From Paenibacillus anaericanus (lineage in GTDB: Bacteria; Bacillota; Bacilli; Paenibacillales; Paenibacillaceae), in assembly GCF_003994475.1 (NCBI RefSeq), contig NZ_RZNY01000016.1, positions 82,961 through 146,960 of the forward strand: DNA of 64,000 nt, written 5' to 3'. This document shows, one piece after another, positions 27,365 through 37,177 of this stretch. The notes beneath the pieces are model-generated. The model saw nothing but the letters and a program-made list of their open reading frames with translations. It searched no databases and was not told where the DNA came from. Each line of letters starts with the position of its first letter. Position 1 is the stretch's first letter. A program made the position numbers and the translations under genes.

Positions 27365-28576
27365 ATGATCAAAAGACTCACTGAACTATTTTCAATCCCC
27401 TCTTATGCCTTACTTTTTTTATGTATGTTACTACAGGGAATGGGAGTTTCACTCAGCGCACCCTTTTTATCGATTTATTTCACTGAACAACTCGGAGTAT
27501 CAGTCGGGATATTTGGTATTTTTCTAGCAGTCACGTTAATTGTAGGGATATGGATCAGTACGCTAATCGGAAGACGCTCTGACCATGGCTTGAATCGAAA
27601 GAACATTTACCTCATCTCCACACTCTGTAATGCTCTTGCTTATAGCGGATACTTACTTTTCCAGGATTTTACGACCCTGTTTATTTACATGACCGTGTTC
27701 ACCGCCCTCGGTGCACCAGGGATGCCTCAATTGTTCGCCATTGCTAGAGAAGCTGTGAATAAGAGTCATTTAACTGATCATGCGTTTGCTAATTCTACTC
27801 TACGTTCTGCTTTCTCTCTCGGCTTTATTACAGGTCCATTAATCGGTACCCTACTAATTGCTGCTGTTGGATTTAAGGGGATTTTCTCGGGCACGATCGG
27901 AGTTTTCATGATTGTTGCCTTACTTATTACCCTATTTCTCAAATCAAATACAGAACTGAAACCCAGTAATACTAAAGTAAAAGTGACAAGTTTCCGGCTG
28001 AGTCAGAACCGTAATATTCTGCTTCCTTTTCTGGTTTTAACACTCATGTATATAGCTCACTGGACGAGTAGCATCAATACCGCCCTATTTATTACGCACA
28101 ATCTCGGTGGAACGACAAGTGATGTCGGTCTAGTCAGCAGTATTTGCGCTGCACTGGAAATTCCTTTTATGATTACGCTTGGTCTACTCAGTGCAAAGTA
28201 TAGTAACCGAATCTTGATGATGTGTGGTGCCATTTTAGGAGGAGCTTATTATATCGTGGTCCTTATCTCAGGTGCTATGTGGCAGATGCTTGCAGCTCAA
28301 ATTCTACTCGCTGTTTTTGTTGCCGTTATCTCAGCGATTGGCATTAGCTACATCCAAGATCTGCTTCCAAGCATGCCTGGGTATGCATCCACGCTCTACT
28401 CAAATGCATCAACGATCGGAAGATTGATTGGTAGTCTTGTTGGTGGAGGATTAGCCAGTATTGTAGGTTACCGTTATTCATTTGTATTCTGTTTAATACT
28501 CGTCATTATTTCTTTAGTCATGCTCGCGGTTAGCGGCCGTCACTCTTTAAATGAACCAAAGAGATTAGCGGTTTAA
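27365..28576 (+). CDS. MFS transporter of the sugar-efflux (Set) type
   Basis: The 403-residue protein has twelve hydrophobic segments. After the second one comes the loop motif IGRRSDHGLNRKN, a variant of the MFS G-x-x-x-D-R signature. The overall pattern (PFLSIYFTEQLGVSVGIFG, GAPGMPQLFAIAREAV, TLRSAFSLGFITGPLIGTLL) resembles Set-family sugar efflux transporters. The substrate is not determinable. The GAGGAG site is 13 bases from the ATG, which is rather far, so initiation may be weak. Confidence 0.8.
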   Translation: MIKRLTELFSIPSYALLFLCMLLQGMGVSLSAPFLSIYFTEQLGVSVGIFGIFLAVTLIVGIWISTLIGRRSDHGLNRKNIYLISTLCNALAYSGYLLFQDFTTLFIYMTVFTALGAPGMPQLFAIAREAVNKSHLTDHAFANSTLRSAFSLGFITGPLIGTLLIAAVGFKGIFSGTIGVFMIVALLITLFLKSNTELKPSNTKVKVTSFRLSQNRNILLPFLVLTLMYIAHWTSSINTALFITHNLGGTTSDVGLVSSICAALEIPFMITLGLLSAKYSNRILMMCGAILGGAYYIVVLISGAMWQMLAAQILLAVFVAVISAIGISYIQDLLPSMPGYASTLYSNASTIGRLIGSLVGGGLASIVGYRYSFVFCLILVIISLVMLAVSGRHSLNEPKRLAV

Positions 28577-28663
28577 TCCGCCTTTTAACCCTGTGAATTG
28601 ATTAAGCCGAAATGAAACGTAAGGAGCTTTCTCTCCTAAAGAGTTGCCAAAAAAATTTAAAAA

Positions 28664-28700
28664 GGCCACGAAACCTATTCCCAAGGTTCCGTGGTCTTTT
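28664..28700. terminator. Bidirectional terminator between MFS and amylase genes
   Basis: GGCCACGAAACCT (28664-28676) pairs with AAGGTTCCGTGGTC (28683-28696) with wobbles, giving a T4 tract on plus and T5 on minus. It can end both convergent genes. Confidence 0.8.
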
Positions 28701-28869
28701 AGCATTGTCTACTTATTATTGCGATTAGGCATTTTCAAATCATCTCAAGAATAGTGAAGTGCCAAGGATTGCAACGTATATCTCATAAATTCTGCAATGA
28801 ACAGTATGATTGGTTTATGAAGTGGTATGATGTTTGCGTTAAACACAGGTAGAAATATGGATATTCACT

Positions 28870-31800
28870 CTACTTCAAGTAGGTTCCTGTCACTCCAATT
28901 CCACCGTTACCGTTCAATACATACACTCTCGCATTTCCTTTGCCGGAGCATATCAGAGTAATCGTGCCGCCCGTAACAGTTTTGGTATCGCCAGTTACCG
29001 CATCCACGTAGGTTCCGTTCGGAATTCCGGTAAATGTCGCATTTCCCGAGATCGTAACCAGTGCAAAGCTATCAATTCCTTTCGTACTGTCGGTGTATCT
29101 TCTTTTAAATGCCAAATCACCCGTTACATTCTCTGTAGAATATTGGCCTTTTTGCAAGGCTGGGACAGCTCTTCTGATTAAATTGAGTTGTCTGATATGT
29201 TTTGCCAAAGGATAATTCAATGAATCCGCAAGTGTGCCGGTAGCATTGGTATATTTACCGTAATCTTGAACCGTAACACTACCCTCAATGAGATCTCCAA
29301 AGTAAGCACGCCCTGTTGAACTGAGTGGTGCATTTGGACCTACATCGATGACTGATCCTTTTTTGAATTCAACTTCAGAACCATAGTAGATCGCAGGTAT
29401 TCCTCGGAAGGTGAACATCAAAGCGAGATTCTCAGCCCAAGTGTCTTGTGTCCCCGCAAATCTTTGATTTTCTGGTGCTTGGTCAGGCGCATAGTCATGG
29501 GAGTCAATATAAGTAACATTCCAGGTAGCATCGTTATAAAATTGATCCCCGCTCTTCATACTGAATGCTTCCTGTGCAGTTTTGAACGCCCAATGCATAG
29601 GAAAGTCAATGACATCCATACCTGATTTCATCGAATAGTCAGGAGCATGATAATTATTACCTATTAAAAAAGCATTGTTCGAGGTTGGCTGTCCTACTGT
29701 AGTAGAGTTATCCGCCCACTCTTGTTCAACTGACAACTTGTTGGAAGCGTAATCATTTGTGCCGTCGCCCGGATAGGATTTCGAACTTTTCCAAGTATAA
29801 AATGGTGTCGATATTGCTGGAATCCCACTGTTCCACACATCTCTGTACCGAGTAGCCACTTCACCAAATACAAAGAAGTTTGAGCCCCCTCTTGTTTTCC
29901 AAGCAGGAACATAGTACTTGTTAAAAATATACCGGCTCACATGCTTCACAGTATCGACCCGGAAAGCATCAACACCCATGTCTATATATTGATTATAGCT
30001 GTCAATTAGATACTCATTAACTACAGGATTCTCCGTGTTCAAGTCCACCGCGTCTCCTGCAATCTGTCCTGTCTGTACGGTGTAAGATTCCCAGGAAAGA
30101 CTTTTCTCGGTATGGTACATGTTATTGTTGGTCTCCGCATTTTTCATTATTGCGAGTCTTGCCTGATATTGCTGATCAGGGGTCATGGTATCATAGTTAG
30201 CTGGCAGCTTATCCGTAATTTTGATCATGTTATTCACAGTGTCCGCTGCAGTTGGATCTTTCTTGAACATAGGTAACAAATTCTCTTCACCAAAATTACC
30301 AGAATGATTAACGACGACATCCTGAATAACCTTTATCCCCTTGGCGTGAGCCTCATTGATCAATTCCTGATAAGAAGCTCCCGCTGATTCATACCTTGGA
30401 TCTACTTTGGAAAAATTTATTGCATGGTATCCGTGATAATCATAACCGCTGGCATTCTGCACAACAGGCGTAATCCAAATAGCACTGAATCCGAGGGCTT
30501 TAATGTAATCGAGCTTCTGGATCAGTCCCTTAAAGTCACCTCTCCAAGCTGGGTCTGAATCCGAATTTCCTGCCTTGGTATCATCCCATGCATGCACGTT
30601 GTTACTCGGATCGCCATCATAGAATCGGGAAGTAATCACGAAGTAAATGGTGTCTTCACGGAAATCGCCCTTATTTCCAATAGAATAGACAAAGCTCTGT
30701 TTAGTTTCATTTCCGGCACCGTCTATCACAAGAAACTTCAGTGTCGTGGTCTTGTTGATAAGGATGGACGGTCCTGTCAAAGCAGTTAAAACATTTCCTG
30801 AGACATAGACATTTGAGCTAGTGGTTGGTTCCGTACCATTATCCGTGTAATAAGCTGTTGTCGTTGCGGTCTTGTTGTCTTTTATATTAAAAGATACGGT
30901 AACCGCTGAACTTGAATTCCCAACAGGCAAATTCGCTGTTATGGTTGGGGCTTGCAGATCGATATTCAGGTCAATGACATAAGCAAAAGAGCCTACACTG
31001 CCTGCTTGACCGATGGAGTTAACCCCGTATGCCTTAATAGTCATAGTAGATGATACTTGGATTGGAGTGGTGTACAAGGTAGAGGATGTCGTAGGTGTCG
31101 ACCCGTCTGTCGTATAGTAAATTTTATCGTCACTGTTGACACTTGAAAGCTTCACGGTTTGTGCAGAATCATATGTTTTCGGCGCTAACGAGACTGAAAT
31201 CACGGGAATCTTGGGAATCTCCGGATTAGCGTCATACCACACATTATCAGCGTTATACCATCCCTCTTTCACACTGCGGGACAAGTCGGCAGTCTGTTTG
31301 CCGTTACCATCATTAAAGATAAGGCTTGTGCCGGTGGCGTTGGCAATACTATAGCTGTACCAGTCATTTCCGTCCGAATTCATTAGAACTCCCGGCCACG
31401 CTCCGCTTATTGGAACAGTTGTCGGATTTAGATTCCAGTAATGGATTCGGATCGATGAATTCCAGCTTGATGGTTTCTTAAAATGAACCGTTAAACCCGC
31501 CGGAGTTGGCGTAGGAGTAGGCGTTACTGTTGGTGTCGGCGTAGGTGTTGGTGTTGGTGTTGGTGTTGGTGTTGGTGTTGGTGTTGGTGTTGGTGTTGGT
31601 GTTGGTGTTGGTGTTGGTGTTGGTGTTGGTGTTGGTGTTGGTGTTGGTGTTGGTGTTGGTGTTGGTGTTGGTGTTGGTGTTGGTGTTGGTGTTGGTGTTG
31701 GTGTTGGTGTTGGTGTTGGTGTTGGTGTTGGTGTTGGTGTTGGTGTTGGTGTTGGTGTTGGTGTTGGTGTTGGTGTTGGTGTTGGTGTTGGTGTTGGTGT

Positions 31801-33003
31801 TGGTGTTGGTGTTGGTGTTGGTGTTGGTGTTGGTGTTGGTGTTGGTGTTGGTGTTGGTGTTGGTGTTGGTGTTGGTGTTGGTGTTGGTGTTGGTGTTGGT
31901 GTTGGTGTTGGTGTTGGTGTTGGTGTTGGTGTTGGTGTTGGTGTTGGTGTTGGTGTTGGTGTTGGTGTTGGTGTTGGTGTTGGTGTTGGTGTTGGTGTTG
32001 GTGTTGGTGTTGGTGTTGGTGTTGGTGTTGGTGTTGGTGTTGGTGTTGGTGTTGGTGTTGGTGTTGGTGTTGGTGTTGGTGTTGGTGTTGGTGTTGGTGT
32101 TGGTGTTGGTGTTGGTGTTGGTGTTGGTGTTGGTGTTGGTGTTGGTGTTGGTGTTGGTGTTGGTGTTGGTGTTGGTGTTGGTGTTGGTGTTGGTGTTGGT
32201 GTTGGTGTTGGTGTTGGTGTTGGTGTTGGTGTTGGTGTTGGTGTTGGTGTTGGTGTTGGTGTTGGTGTTGGTGTTGGTGTTGGTCCGGCCGCAAGGGTCA
32301 CATAGTCGATATTGATATTTCCAGTATCATCGGTGTCATATTTGTAAGCGATCGTATTATTCCCTGCCTGTAAGGAGAGCGTTTCTGTTTGGTCACCCCA
32401 TGCATCCCAGTTTGCCAAGTTCGCCAAAGTGGTCTGCTTTACCTTTGCTCCATTTACATAAATGGTAACTTTTTTGGCACTGCCGGTCGCATTGGCGTAG
32501 TGGAGCGTGGCATTATATTCCGCCGAAGCGGAAGACTGAACGTTGAAAGTAGTCGTCGCTCCTGTAATTGTGTAACCATCAACAAAACCAGTTCCCGAAT
32601 ATCCGGTGTGATTCGTATTTATTGTTGCGCCACCTGATAAGCTAGCACTCTCAGCTTCGTATTTTCCAGCAACCGGAATAACAACCGTCCAATTCTTGCC
32701 TCCGTTGCTATCCCAACTATCCGTTGGGGCCGTGATGTGATAACAATAAATAAGTGTGGCGCCCTCCTGGACATTGATATTCGCCGTAAACGTGGTTCCA
32801 TTCTTGGACATGGCTGTGTCCATAATATCCGTCCAGTTATTCGAGGTCCAATGCAGTGTTACAGCAGTCGCTGTAGAGTTTGTATAGGTGACTGTATAAT
32901 CATTGTTGCTAGCCGAAGCCCCACCGGATAATCCGAATAAGCTACAGCAAAGCGAAAAAATGACTAACCAAGAAACAAAACGCCTTGATTGTTTTCGTAG
33001 CAA
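28870..33003 (-). CDS. Secreted multidomain GH13 alpha-amylase with extreme Thr-Pro linker
   Basis: The 1,377-residue protein starts at TTG 33003 (AAGGAGG, 8 bases away). A signal peptide ends near residue 31 (GGASA). A CBM25/26-like starch-binding domain (about 35-110) and a CBM35/CBM6-like domain (about 113-240) follow. A Thr-Pro linker of ~260 residues (241-502) comes next. A CBM26-like module (about 503-595) and two chitobiase-C-like repeats ([26 protein letters not shown]; about 600-780) precede the GH13 catalytic domain. Its four conserved regions are DVVVNH (~897), GVDAFRVDT with the nucleophile Asp (~1016), FGEVAT with the acid/base Glu (~1046) and YIDSHD (~1167). A short all-beta C-terminal domain closes it. 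Two cre-like sites upstream indicate catabolite repression. It degrades extracellular starch. Confidence 0.93.
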   Translation of the reverse strand: MLRKQSRRFVSWLVIFSLCCSLFGLSGGASASNNDYTVTYTNSTATAVTLHWTSNNWTDIMDTAMSKNGTTFTANINVQEGATLIYCYHITAPTDSWDSNGGKNWTVVIPVAGKYEAESASLSGGATINTNHTGYSGTGFVDGYTITGATTTFNVQSSASAEYNATLHYANATGSAKKVTIYVNGAKVKQTTLANLANWDAWGDQTETLSLQAGNNTIAYKYDTDDTGNINIDYVTLAAGPTPTPTPTPTPTPTPTPTPTPTPTPTPTPTPTPTPTPTPTPTPTPTPTPTPTPTPTPTPTPTPTPTPTPTPTPTPTPTPTPTPTPTPTPTPTPTPTPTPTPTPTPTPTPTPTPTPTPTPTPTPTPTPTPTPTPTPTPTPTPTPTPTPTPTPTPTPTPTPTPTPTPTPTPTPTPTPTPTPTPTPTPTPTPTPTPTPTPTPTPTPTPTPTPTPTPTPTPTPTPTPTPTPTPTPTPTPTPTPTPTPTPTPTPTPTVTPTPTPTPAGLTVHFKKPSSWNSSIRIHYWNLNPTTVPISGAWPGVLMNSDGNDWYSYSIANATGTSLIFNDGNGKQTADLSRSVKEGWYNADNVWYDANPEIPKIPVISVSLAPKTYDSAQTVKLSSVNSDDKIYYTTDGSTPTTSSTLYTTPIQVSSTMTIKAYGVNSIGQAGSVGSFAYVIDLNIDLQAPTITANLPVGNSSSAVTVSFNIKDNKTATTTAYYTDNGTEPTTSSNVYVSGNVLTALTGPSILINKTTTLKFLVIDGAGNETKQSFVYSIGNKGDFREDTIYFVITSRFYDGDPSNNVHAWDDTKAGNSDSDPAWRGDFKGLIQKLDYIKALGFSAIWITPVVQNASGYDYHGYHAINFSKVDPRYESAGASYQELINEAHAKGIKVIQDVVVNHSGNFGEENLLPMFKKDPTAADTVNNMIKITDKLPANYDTMTPDQQYQARLAIMKNAETNNNMYHTEKSLSWESYTVQTGQIAGDAVDLNTENPVVNEYLIDSYNQYIDMGVDAFRVDTVKHVSRYIFNKYYVPAWKTRGGSNFFVFGEVATRYRDVWNSGIPAISTPFYTWKSSKSYPGDGTNDYASNKLSVEQEWADNSTTVGQPTSNNAFLIGNNYHAPDYSMKSGMDVIDFPMHWAFKTAQEAFSMKSGDQFYNDATWNVTYIDSHDYAPDQAPENQRFAGTQDTWAENLALMFTFRGIPAIYYGSEVEFKKGSVIDVGPNAPLSSTGRAYFGDLIEGSVTVQDYGKYTNATGTLADSLNYPLAKHIRQLNLIRRAVPALQKGQYSTENVTGDLAFKRRYTDSTKGIDSFALVTISGNATFTGIPNGTYVDAVTGDTKTVTGGTITLICSGKGNARVYVLNGNGGIGVTGTYLK
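31502..32281. repeat. Hexanucleotide array: 7 variant plus 123 perfect copies of GGTGTT
   Basis: From 31544 to 32281 the plus strand is GGTGTT repeated 123 times without a substitution (738 bp). Seven degenerate units precede it at 31502-31543. The array encodes the Thr-Pro linker (ACA-CCA) of the amylase. It contains no stop codon in any of the six frames, which creates long spurious frames (His-Gln, Val-Leu). A unit of six keeps any slippage in frame. The plus strand is G/T only, so the amylase mRNA here contains only A and C. Confidence 0.98.
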
Positions 33004-33044
33004 ATAAAAAACCTCCTTATTAATTTTAAATACAAATCACTCCG

Positions 33045-33058
33045 TGCAAACGTTTGCA
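33045..33058. promoter_or_regulatory. cre site (CcpA) upstream of the amylase gene
   Basis: TGCAAACGTTTGCA is a perfect 14-bp palindrome matching the cre consensus TGnAAnCGnTTnCA, 42 bp before the start codon. This position suits repression by CcpA. Confidence 0.85.
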
Positions 33059-33125
33059 ATTATAAGAAAAAAAATTACTCGATATTATCAATCTCCTCCT
33101 TCGTAGAAGCATGGAAAAATATCAT

Positions 33126-33139
33126 TGTATGCGTTTACA
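33126..33139. promoter_or_regulatory. Second cre-like site upstream of the amylase gene
   Basis: TGTATGCGTTTACA matches the cre consensus except at position 5. It lies 123 bp before the amylase start. The remaining gap, 33140-33418, is AT-rich with nothing else recognised. Confidence 0.6.
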
Positions 33140-33418
33140 AATAGAGCTGTAAAGAAGTCGTAAAATTACAATTAGATCCATATATAATGATTTTTCCCTG
33201 TTTTCGATTATAGGCTTCAAACTTTTCCTGGTCAATACAACTTTTAGACTATAAATCCAAATCTTTAGAGGTCTAATTACGTAGTTCAATCGTTTTCATT
33301 CACCAGAAGCTTTTAGGTAAACATATTAAATGCTAGCTTTGTAACAGTTTATGACTCACTACCGTATCAATCAAAGTTTATAACAAAAGGGAGAACATAT
33401 TAGTTAATATGTACCAAG

Positions 33419-33448
33419 GCTGTCGAGAAAGTCTCGACAGCTATTTTT
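33419..33448. terminator. Hairpin terminator downstream of the lipoprotein gene
   Basis: GCTGTCGAGA pairs with TCTCGACAGC around AAG. The T tract (TATTTTT) is on the plus strand; on the minus strand the tract is poor, so termination of the lipoprotein gene would be weaker. Confidence 0.6.
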
Positions 33449-33471
33449 ACGACTTAACAACTACTCATTCT

Positions 33472-34059
33472 TTACTTCTTTAACTCTAAATAATTCATGC
33501 TATATTCTTCTCCCAAGAAATTCATCACCCCAGAAAATCCATGAACTTCCCATTCCCCATCCTCATTTGGAGTGAAAATATATTCTCGTTTCCAATCCTT
33601 TAACTTCTCGTCATCACCAACATATTCTTCCATAATCCTTAAACTAGTTACATTGAAAAATTCATTCTCGTAGTAACTCTTATCAATGACCGCATTTGTT
33701 ACAGTTATTCCTTCATGGAAGACAGTTGGGTAAAATGTATCCTGTATTACATACATACCAGACTCCGACTCGGGCACGGATTCCATTGTATTTAGAAAAA
33801 AGATAGATAAAATATCTTTAGAATACTTTCCAAACTCTTCGTCAAAAGATTTCTCTAATTCCTCATACTCCGTTATTGAGACTTTTTCTCTCAACGCTAA
33901 ATCAATAATGATTTTTTCCTTCTTCTCAACCATTTGAATGGCAGTTTTTATATCGAAATCAATACTTTCTTCTTTGATCGGCTTTAACTGTTCTGATGAA
34001 TTACACGCAGATAAAATAAAAAAGGCCATAACGAGTAATAATTTATAATAAGATCTCAT
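33472..34059 (-). CDS. Small lipoprotein of unknown function
   Basis: The start is taken as ATG 34059 (GGGGG ten bases upstream); a GTG two codons earlier is also possible. The ~195-residue protein has a lipoprotein signal ending in the lipobox ILSAC near residue 20, and is then hydrophilic and Glu/Lys-rich. The segment EYIFTPNEDGEWEVHGFSG resembles beta-strands of small secreted proteins. I recognise no family. It stands alone on the minus strand, divergent from the IclR regulator. Confidence 0.7.
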   Translation of the reverse strand: MRSYYKLLLVMAFFILSACNSSEQLKPIKEESIDFDIKTAIQMVEKKEKIIIDLALREKVSITEYEELEKSFDEEFGKYSKDILSIFFLNTMESVPESESGMYVIQDTFYPTVFHEGITVTNAVIDKSYYENEFFNVTSLRIMEEYVGDDEKLKDWKREYIFTPNEDGEWEVHGFSGVMNFLGEEYSMNYLELKK

Positions 34060-34221
34060 GATCACCTATCCCCCTATATTTTCAAATATAAGATGCCCCC
34101 CATTACTTAATACTATCGTTATTCAAAGGTTTTGTTTCAAATATAGAAACTTTTTCTCTTTTTTTGAATCTTATTTCTCAATATTTTATTATGAACAACA
34201 TACGAAAGAGAGGTGAATCCA

Positions 34222-34953
34222 TTGAAGCAATACGAAGTAGCTACACTGAAAAAAGGACTTCTAATTTTAGATGCTTTACAAGAAAAGGATATGACTCTTC
34301 GTGAAGTTATACAAACATTCTCATTTAATAAATCAACAGCCTTTCGTTTGTTATATACCCTTGAAATAATGGGCTATGTTAAAAAGATTGATAATTCCTA
34401 TAGTCTTACTAAAAAGATGGGGTTTTTATCTACTTCCTTTAACTCAAAAGCAAATTGGTTATCGGTTCCACCTTTATATGAGCTGAGTAGAGAAGTTGGA
34501 GAAACAACCTATGTTGGAATCCTTTATGGTACGGAAGTAGTCACCTCACAAGTTGTTGATGGCACTCATTCAATGAGGGCACACTCCGAGGTTGGTGACA
34601 GGGCTCCTGTACATTTAAGTGCTCTAGGAAAAGTCATATTAGCTTTTTTAGATAAAACCAAGCTCGATGAAATCCTTAAAGAATTGACATTAGTTCAAAA
34701 TACAAAAAATACATTTGTAGACTTGCACTTATTAAAAGAACATCTAAAGGTCATTCGTAAGCAAGGATACGCAGTAGATGACGAAGAGACAGAAATAGGT
34801 TTACGCTGTATTGCTGCTCCTGTCATCTTTGAGGGAAATATGATTTCAGCAGTTGCGATATCTGGTCCAGCCCTTCGGTTGAATAAAAAATTAGATAGAA
34901 CTTTAAGCAAAAAACTTATTCAATGTAGTTCACGTATTTCGAAAATGCTTTGA
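34222..34953 (+). CDS. IclR-family transcriptional regulator
   Basis: I choose TTG 34222, which has AGAGGTGA in ideal position; a GTG at 34213 would overlap that site. The ~243-residue product has an N-terminal winged helix (LREVIQTFSFNKSTAFRLLYTLEIMGYVKKI) and a C-terminal IclR effector domain (about 75-240; GDRAPVHLSALGKVILAFL, GYAVDDEETEIGLRCIAAPV). It leads a probable operon with an MFS exporter and a DUF336 protein, which it most likely controls in response to an aromatic or small organic acid (inference). Codon usage is more AT-rich than in the core genes, hinting at acquisition. Confidence 0.9.
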   Translation: MKQYEVATLKKGLLILDALQEKDMTLREVIQTFSFNKSTAFRLLYTLEIMGYVKKIDNSYSLTKKMGFLSTSFNSKANWLSVPPLYELSREVGETTYVGILYGTEVVTSQVVDGTHSMRAHSEVGDRAPVHLSALGKVILAFLDKTKLDEILKELTLVQNTKNTFVDLHLLKEHLKVIRKQGYAVDDEETEIGLRCIAAPVIFEGNMISAVAISGPALRLNKKLDRTLSKKLIQCSSRISKML

Positions 34954-34986
34954 TGGAAAACACCCTAAAATATGAGGAAGGGGATT

Positions 34987-36177
34987 ATGATGAAAGAGAT
35001 GTCAACAAAAGTATACATTGCATTATTTTCTTTGGCCATTAGTGCTTTTGCCATTGGAACAACCGAGTTCGTCATTGTCGGTTTACTTCAAACAGTTGCT
35101 GATGATTTATCTATTTCGGTGACAAAAGCTGGCGCTTTAATTTCTGGTTATGCAGTAGCAATAGCTGTTGGAACTCCAATTGTTACAGCTATTACAGGGC
35201 GTATTCCGAAAAAAGGATTTTTACTAATCTTAATGATGGTTTTCATTCTAGGTAATGCATTTTCGACCATTGCAGGAACCTATGAGCTATTAATGATCTC
35301 ACGAGTTATTACTGCTATCGCACATGGGGTATTTTTTGCAATTGCAGCTACAGTTGCTGCCGATATCGTACCAGAAAACAAAAGAGGAACAGCTATTTCA
35401 ATTATGTTTACCGGATTAACAGTAGCAACCATAGCTGGTGTTCCAATGGGGACTTATATTGGACAAGAGTTTGGTTGGCGCGCTACATTCGGTGCGGTAG
35501 CTATACTCGGCATTATTGGACTAATCGTAAATGTATTTGCTGTTGATAAAGTGAGCAGACCAACAAATCCTCCAACTCTTAAAGATGTAGGACAACTTGT
35601 GAAAAATAAACGAATTCTACTGGCACTATTAATGACCGCATTAGGTTTTGGTGGAACTTTTGCGTTATTTACCTACCTCGCTCCTATACTGGAAACAATC
35701 AGTGGCTACTCAGCTGGATCTATTTCATTGCTGCTTTTAGTTTATGGAGTTGCCGTTGCCATTGGAAATATAGTAGGTGGGAAAATGGCCAATCAGCATC
35801 CCGTTAAATCATTACGCTTCGTCTTTTTACTCCAAGGTATCGTACTTTTATTACAAATAATACTACTACCTAGTAAAGGATTAAGTATTTTATCTATTAT
35901 TTTGTTAGGTTTGTTTGCATTTATGATGTCTCCAGGAGTTCAAGCGTACATTGTAATGCTTGCTGAAAAATTGGTTCCTTCTGCAAAAGATATTGCATCT
36001 GCACTTAATATATCAGCTTTTAATGTAGGGATCGCTGCAGGATCTACCTTAGGTGGATTAGCAGTAAACTATTTAACGTATTTAGATACGGCATGGATTG
36101 GTGCGATTATGGTGGCATTCGCCTTTCTTCTATCCGTACTGAATTATAAATTAGATAAAAAACAAAAATTATTTTAA
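34987..36177 (+). CDS. MFS drug/metabolite exporter (DHA1, AraJ/YdhP-like)
   Basis: Starts at ATG 34987 or the adjacent ATG 34990 lie behind AGGAAGGGG; the frame extends to 34972. The ~396-residue protein has twelve membrane segments, the N-terminal LAISAFAIGTTEFVIVGLL typical of this subfamily, and motif C-like GVPMGTYIGQEFGWRATFGAV. Family members export drugs, arabinose or other metabolites. It lies 33 bp after the IclR gene and 13 bp before the DUF336 gene, so it is one operon. Confidence 0.88.
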   Translation: MMKEMSTKVYIALFSLAISAFAIGTTEFVIVGLLQTVADDLSISVTKAGALISGYAVAIAVGTPIVTAITGRIPKKGFLLILMMVFILGNAFSTIAGTYELLMISRVITAIAHGVFFAIAATVAADIVPENKRGTAISIMFTGLTVATIAGVPMGTYIGQEFGWRATFGAVAILGIIGLIVNVFAVDKVSRPTNPPTLKDVGQLVKNKRILLALLMTALGFGGTFALFTYLAPILETISGYSAGSISLLLLVYGVAVAIGNIVGGKMANQHPVKSLRFVFLLQGIVLLLQIILLPSKGLSILSIILLGLFAFMMSPGVQAYIVMLAEKLVPSAKDIASALNISAFNVGIAAGSTLGGLAVNYLTYLDTAWIGAIMVAFAFLLSVLNYKLDKKQKLF

Positions 36178-36190
36178 GGGAGAGTTATTT

Positions 36191-36646
36191 ATGAACTTAC
36201 AACAACTAGAAAACGTAGAAAAGGATTTACAATTTGAATCATTTACAAATGAAGATGCTCTAAACCTTGGTATGACATTAATTAATTATGCAAAGGAAAA
36301 TAACAAAGCAGTAGCTATTCATATTGAGCGTAATCGAGTACCTTTATTCACCCATCTAATGGATGGTACATCTGAAGAAAATGTATTTTGGTTATATCGA
36401 AAAAAACGCGTAGTAGATCATTACAATAGAAGTTCTCATTATATTGCAGCAAGATTTGAAAAACAGGGAACGACCCATGATGAAAGCTCTCTTCTTCAAT
36501 CATCAGATTATCAAGCTGTAGGCGGCTCATTCCCTATTCGCATTAAAGACGTAGGCGTAATTGGCACTGTAACCGTAGCAGGACTTACGGCTCAACTCGA
36601 TCATGATTATGCTGTCGAGGGAGTAAAACGTTTTTTAAGTAAATAA
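36191..36646 (+). CDS. UPF0303 / DUF336 heme-degrading-domain protein
   Basis: The 151-residue protein starts after AAGGGAGAG. Features of the HbpS/DUF336-like UPF0303 family are ALNLGMTLINYAKENNKAVAI, the FWLYRKKRVVDHYNRSS segment and the C-terminal GGSFPIRIKDVGVIGTVTVAGL. Some relatives bind haem or assist enzymes of catabolic operons; the function here is unknown. It is the third gene of the IclR operon. Confidence 0.82.
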   Translation: MNLQQLENVEKDLQFESFTNEDALNLGMTLINYAKENNKAVAIHIERNRVPLFTHLMDGTSEENVFWLYRKKRVVDHYNRSSHYIAARFEKQGTTHDESSLLQSSDYQAVGGSFPIRIKDVGVIGTVTVAGLTAQLDHDYAVEGVKRFLSK

Positions 36647-36661
36647 GGAGTTGATGAACGA

Positions 36662-36706
36662 ATGGTTATCGAACATGCCATGTTAATTATCAAAGCCTGT
36701 CTATGA
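36662..36706 (+). pseudogene. Possible remnant of a small monooxygenase-like gene
   Basis: ATG 36662, behind AAGGAG (13 bases after the DUF336 stop), starts MVIEHAMLIIKACL and then meets TGA. The first residues resemble the N-terminus of antibiotic-biosynthesis-monooxygenase-like proteins (MVIEHA...I..G), so a fourth operon gene may have been truncated here. Fourteen residues are too few to be sure. Confidence 0.3.
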
Positions 36707-36755
36707 CTAAACATTTACCTATCAAATAGACAGTTATAAAAGTATGTCTTTATGT

Positions 36756-36788
36756 GGCATGAGTTCGGTATTCGTCCGAACTCATGCC
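36756..36788 (+). terminator. Hairpin after the IclR operon
   Basis: GGCATGAGTTCGG pairs perfectly with CCGAACTCATGCC around TATTCGT. It is followed by TTATT, a weak T tract. It probably ends the IclR-MFS-DUF336 transcript. Confidence 0.65.
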
Positions 36789-37081
36789 TTATTGGCTTTG
36801 AATGTAAAAAAGTTTTATAGGATGGCTGAATGCTGCTCTTAAACCTTTTCCGCCGAGACCAATGATTTCAATAATAAACCTGCAATTGTTTTTCCAAATC
36901 TGACAATGATCTATAGCTTACCACTATCTCATCATTGAGATGATATTTGAGCTATTGCCCAGTTACCTCAATATAGATAATATGTCTCGAGGTTAAATGT
37001 AAGATTACTAAAGAAGTGATTTGTACCAAACTTTATTCAATCTTTTTTTACAAAGCTACAGTATCCCCCTCCCCTATAAAT
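36789..37081. other. Gene-free AT-rich stretch
   Basis: There is no frame of note in either direction. A small inverted repeat, ATCTCA...TGAGAT, occurs near 36927-36942. This is probably the decayed interior of an older element whose right end lies at 37125-37172. Confidence 0.4.
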
Positions 37082-37118
37082 AAAAAAAGTCCCGATAATG
37101 TTTTTCATCATCGGGACT
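37082..37118 (-). terminator. Minus-strand terminator just inside the outer Tn7-like right end
   Basis: AGTCCCGAT (37088-37096) pairs with ATCGGGACT (37110-37118). On the minus strand it runs into TTTTTTT. It lies just inside the second right end, as the terminator at 52034-52073 does in the main element. Confidence 0.82.
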
Positions 37119-37124
37119 GACTAG

Positions 37125-37172
37125 TGGTTTACGAGTTTTTTTATTGGTTTCACACTTTTATATCACCAGACA
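37125..37172 (+). mobile_element. Second Tn7-like right end (remnant of a stacked element)
   Basis: TGGTTTACGAG (37125) and TGGTTTCACAC (37145) are spaced exactly 20 bp, and are followed by TATCACCAGACA ending at 37172. This is the same order and orientation as the main element's right end (TGGTTCCACAC, then TATCACCTGACA). Only 5 bp (GTTAT) separate it from the left end of the main element. It indicates an earlier Tn7-like insertion at the glmS site. I cannot find its left end in the window. Confidence 0.7.
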
Positions 37173-37177
37173 GTTAT

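Noticed and set aside
31502..32281. CRISPR array or minisatellite with spacers
   Set aside because: There is one uninterrupted hexamer and no spacers; it lies within a coding gene.
31524..32315. Long frames of His-Gln (minus) and Val-Leu (plus) repeats
   Set aside because: They exist only because the GGTGTT array has no stop codon in any frame; the Thr-Pro frame continues into real domains on both sides.
36699..36738. A third Tn7-like right end (ATAGACA followed by GTTAT, as at 37172)
   Set aside because: The TATCA and GACA parts resemble the other right ends, but there is no 20-bp series of TGGTTnCA sites upstream; chance or a very degraded end cannot be told apart.
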